From contig CANHQZ010000008.1 in assembly GCA_947463125.1 (NCBI GenBank), positions 1 to 64,000 on the forward strand: a DNA stretch of 64,000 nt. Reading direction: 5' to 3'. The translations under genes and the position numbers were made by a program. Within the stretch, counting starts at the first letter, position 1. The number at the start of each line of letters is the position of its first letter. The notes beneath the pieces were generated by a model, which had not been told where the DNA came from, made no database searches, and worked only from the letters and a program-made list of their open reading frames with translations. Source of the stretch: Flavobacteriales bacterium. Its GTDB lineage: Bacteria; Bacteroidota; Bacteroidia; NS11-12g; UBA955. Of the stretch, positions 62,031-64,000 are shown one piece after another.

Positions 62031-62888
62031 GTGAAACACCTGATTATTGGCTTATTCCTATTGTTCGGCGCTACTGCCGCATGCAAGAAAAAACATCACC
62101 ATACCGACCCCGTCATCAACGACAGCGCCTATCAAATTACCAAAACCATTATTGGCGACAGCCTTTCCGTGGAGGTGGTGATAGACAAACCCAAAGGCAC
62201 TTCCTTTGACGTGCTGATGGTGTTTCACGGCACCGTAAGCTATGACAGTTTGATATTGGATGCTGCCTATAATACCCTTGACGGCTTCAAACTCATACTG
62301 GACCGCAAGGACATGATGATCGTGAGTGTGGCCTACCCTGAAGAGAATTTGCTGTTTGGCGACAATGTAAAACATGCCGAAGCCGCGTTGCTCTGGGTTA
62401 AAAACAAAGCCGCTGCAGAACTGGGTATTCAAATAAAAAAAGTTTTTCTCGCAGGCCATTCGCAGGGCGGCTATGTGGTCACCCGCTTGAATACGATGCA
62501 CGAAACCAATGGTGTCATTGCCAATGCTCCTGGTCCGCTGAACCTGGTATTTCGCTGCCAGCTGGAGGAAGAAGGAAAAATTGCTGCCGGTGCGGTCTGC
62601 AATCTGCTGAAAACCAAATACGGCACCACCACCGTCAATCCGGCTGCCTACCAGGCGCGATCATTGCTGAAATTCACCACCGGATTTAAATCGGATATTC
62701 TGTTTGTGCAGGGGCTGGATGACACGCCCATTCAAATGACTTCATGGCCATTGTTTAAGCAAAAAGTAACAGAATGCACCGACTGCAAACAAGTGAAGGT
62801 GCATGAGGTTGCCGGTTTTGGGCATCAGTCGCTGTTTGAAAACGCGGGTGCCAAGGCGGAATTTAATAAATTTATCGCGGAGCGGTAA
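62031..62888 (+). CDS. Alpha/beta hydrolase lipoprotein
   Basis: 285 residues starting at a GTG (62031) that gives a proper lipoprotein signal, GATAAC with Cys18. The nucleophile elbow AGHSQGGY (about 140-147) and a C-terminal His in HEVAGFGHQS complete the expected triad. Such proteins are secreted or envelope esterases or peptidases; the substrate is unknown. A His-rich linker, KKKHHHTDP, follows the lipid anchor. Confidence 0.82.
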   Translation: MKHLIIGLFLLFGATAACKKKHHHTDPVINDSAYQITKTIIGDSLSVEVVIDKPKGTSFDVLMVFHGTVSYDSLILDAAYNTLDGFKLILDRKDMMIVSVAYPEENLLFGDNVKHAEAALLWVKNKAAAELGIQIKKVFLAGHSQGGYVVTRLNTMHETNGVIANAPGPLNLVFRCQLEEEGKIAAGAVCNLLKTKYGTTTVNPAAYQARSLLKFTTGFKSDILFVQGLDDTPIQMTSWPLFKQKVTECTDCKQVKVHEVAGFGHQSLFENAGAKAEFNKFIAER

Positions 62889-62941
62889 CATTCCTTACAG
62901 CACAAATACGCCATTCCAAACCAAGGATTTACTGCCATTTT

Positions 62942-62959
62942 CGGAGGCTGTTTCCTCCG
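62942..62959 (+). other. Hairpin between the hydrolase gene and cysS
   Basis: CGGAGG / CCTCCG, 6 bp, with a 6-nt loop (CTGTTT). It may end the hydrolase transcript; the T-run after it is weak. Confidence 0.35.
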
Positions 62960-62994
62960 TTATAGCCACAAAATACGCACCGTTAAAATTTCAC

Positions 62995-63002
62995 TAACTT
63001 TG
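62995..63002 (+). promoter_or_regulatory. -7 promoter element of cysS
   Basis: Reads TAACTTTG, exact TAnnTTTG, 7 nt before the ATG at 63010. Confidence 0.6.
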
Positions 63003-63009
63003 CAGTTCT

Positions 63010-64000
63010 ATGTCAGGCCTGCAGCTATACAACACCTTCGCACGTAAAACAGAAACATTTACCCCGATTCACAAACAGCATGTAGGCCTGTATGTGTGTG
63101 GTCCTACCGTGTATGGCCCCCCGCACATGGGACATGTACGTGGTCCGGTGGTTTTTGATGTATTGCGCCGCTACCTGGAGTTTCTGGGCTACAAAGTTCG
63201 TCACGTGCGCAACATCACCGATGTGGGCCACCTGGTAGGCGATGGTGATGAAGGTGAAGATAAACTGAGCAAACAGGCCCGGCTGGAACAAACCGAGCCC
63301 ATGGAGATAGCACAGGCCTATACCGTGGCCTACAATGAAATGTGCCGGATCATGAATGTGCTGCCGCCCAACATAGAACCCCGTGCCAGCGGCCATATCA
63401 TTGAGCAGATCGAAATGATTCAGTCCATCATACAGGCCGGACTTGCCTATGAAGTCAACGGCAGCGTGTATTTTGATGTGCTGGCATACGCAAAAAGCAA
63501 CGATTACGGCAAGCTCAGCGGACGCATTCTGGAAGATTTGATTGCGGGAGCAGGCAATGAAGCGCGGGAACTCGAGGGACAGGAAGAAAAGCGAAACCCA
63601 AACGATTTCGCCCTTTGGAAAAAAGCCGCACCCGAACATATCATGCAGTGGAGCAGCCCCTGGGGTAAAGGATATCCCGGCTGGCACATCGAATGTTCAG
63701 CCATGAGCCGAAAATACCTGGGAGATGTATTTGATATTCACGGTGGTGGCATGGACCTGCTTTTCCCGCACCATGAAAGCGAAATCGCGCAGAGCACGGC
63801 CTGCACAGGCCATAACCCTGCAAGGTTTTGGGTGCACCACAACATGATTACCATTAATGGGCAAAAAATGGCCAAAAGCCTGAACAACGGCATCCTCGCC
63901 GATGAATTGTTCACCGGCAAGCATCCCCTGCTGGCCCAGGCCTACAGCCCCATGACCATTCGCTTTTTTATTCTGCAGGCACACTACCGCGGCACTCTCG
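63010..64000 (+). CDS. cysS: Cysteine--tRNA ligase, N-terminal part
   Basis: About 330 residues are present; the gene runs off the right window edge in frame. The N-terminus shows the zinc ligand Cys30 and the HIGH-type motif PHMGH (38-42), GWHIECSAM with another zinc ligand, [17 protein letters not shown] with more zinc ligands, and the KMSKS-type QKMAKS. It charges tRNA-Cys in the cytosol. A very short leader is suggested by the -7 element 7 nt upstream. Confidence 0.94.
   Translation, partial: MSGLQLYNTFARKTETFTPIHKQHVGLYVCGPTVYGPPHMGHVRGPVVFDVLRRYLEFLGYKVRHVRNITDVGHLVGDGDEGEDKLSKQARLEQTEPMEIAQAYTVAYNEMCRIMNVLPPNIEPRASGHIIEQIEMIQSIIQAGLAYEVNGSVYFDVLAYAKSNDYGKLSGRILEDLIAGAGNEARELEGQEEKRNPNDFALWKKAAPEHIMQWSSPWGKGYPGWHIECSAMSRKYLGDVFDIHGGGMDLLFPHHESEIAQSTACTGHNPARFWVHHNMITINGQKMAKSLNNGILADELFTGKHPLLAQAYSPMTIRFFILQAHYRGTL

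Overview
The window is a chromosomal segment of a Bacteroidota bacterium, most likely from the Sphingobacteriia/Chitinophagia/Saprospiria side of the phylum. The grounds are: several secreted proteins with type IX secretion (T9SS) C-terminal sorting domains; PorG-like genes next to uppS and bamA, as in Porphyromonas gingivalis; TonB-receptor, Porin_10-like and DUF5723-like outer-membrane proteins; and the Bacteroidota -7 promoter element TAnnTTTG in front of many genes, with no evident Shine-Dalgarno sequences. No rRNA, tRNA or CRISPR array was seen. Most of the window is gene-dense, moderate-GC core sequence, with a few clearly AT-rich patches.

Layout. 0-5.6 kb: 3' end of metH, then a minus-strand unit of an M1 peptidase, an MbnP-like lipoprotein and a MauG/MbnH-like di-heme peroxidase, followed by an EamA transporter and HU. 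6-18.6 kb: an aldehyde dehydrogenase, the envelope operon porG-like/porG-like/uppS/bamA, a methyltransferase, a secreted serine hydrolase, a rhodanese-thioredoxin lipoprotein, and flippase plus dut. 18.6-22.3 kb: a membrane-anchored deacetylase-like protein, a fused 2-oxoacid dehydrogenase E1 and a tiny membrane protein. 22.3-27 kb: an AT-rich accessory island with a decayed IS200-type transposase, a GNAT enzyme, a small membrane protein and a two-gene MazG plus GIY-YIG/DUF2075-helicase/S24-peptidase module, bordered on the right by nested inverted repeats.

27-34.5 kb: outer-membrane and lipoprotein genes, a porin, a toxin-antitoxin pair and a fumarylacetoacetase-family hydrolase. 34.5-41.6 kb: part of an exopolysaccharide locus (rmlD-like, rmlA, SLBB export protein, Wzz-like protein) that also carries an acyl-ACP desaturase. 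41.6-51.5 kb: tyrS, a T9SS cargo protein divergent from a TonB receptor, gapdh, and a 1236-residue T9SS adhesin-like protein. 51.5-56.2 kb: pyrF, a nitronate monooxygenase-like enzyme, a membrane Fe-S protein, an acetyltransferase and galE. 56.2-64 kb: a TetR regulator behind a perfect operator-like palindrome and a cluster of DnaA-box-like sites, tiny genes, a second di-heme peroxidase, a VIT1-type metal transporter, two tandem membrane desaturases, an alpha/beta hydrolase and the 5' part of cysS.

The strongest candidate for an undescribed system is the back-to-back pair at 23999-26521. It combines a MazG-like nucleotide pyrophosphohydrolase with a single polypeptide that joins a GIY-YIG nuclease, a DUF2075 superfamily 1 helicase and a LexA/UmuD-type domain with an intact Ser-Lys dyad and an Ala-Gly scissile site at the expected spacing. 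This looks like a damage- or phage-sensing defence module that could release itself by autoproteolysis; that function is inference. A second signal across the window is how close exact TAnnTTTG elements sit to start codons (often 4-10 nt), which implies leaderless or nearly leaderless mRNAs for many genes.
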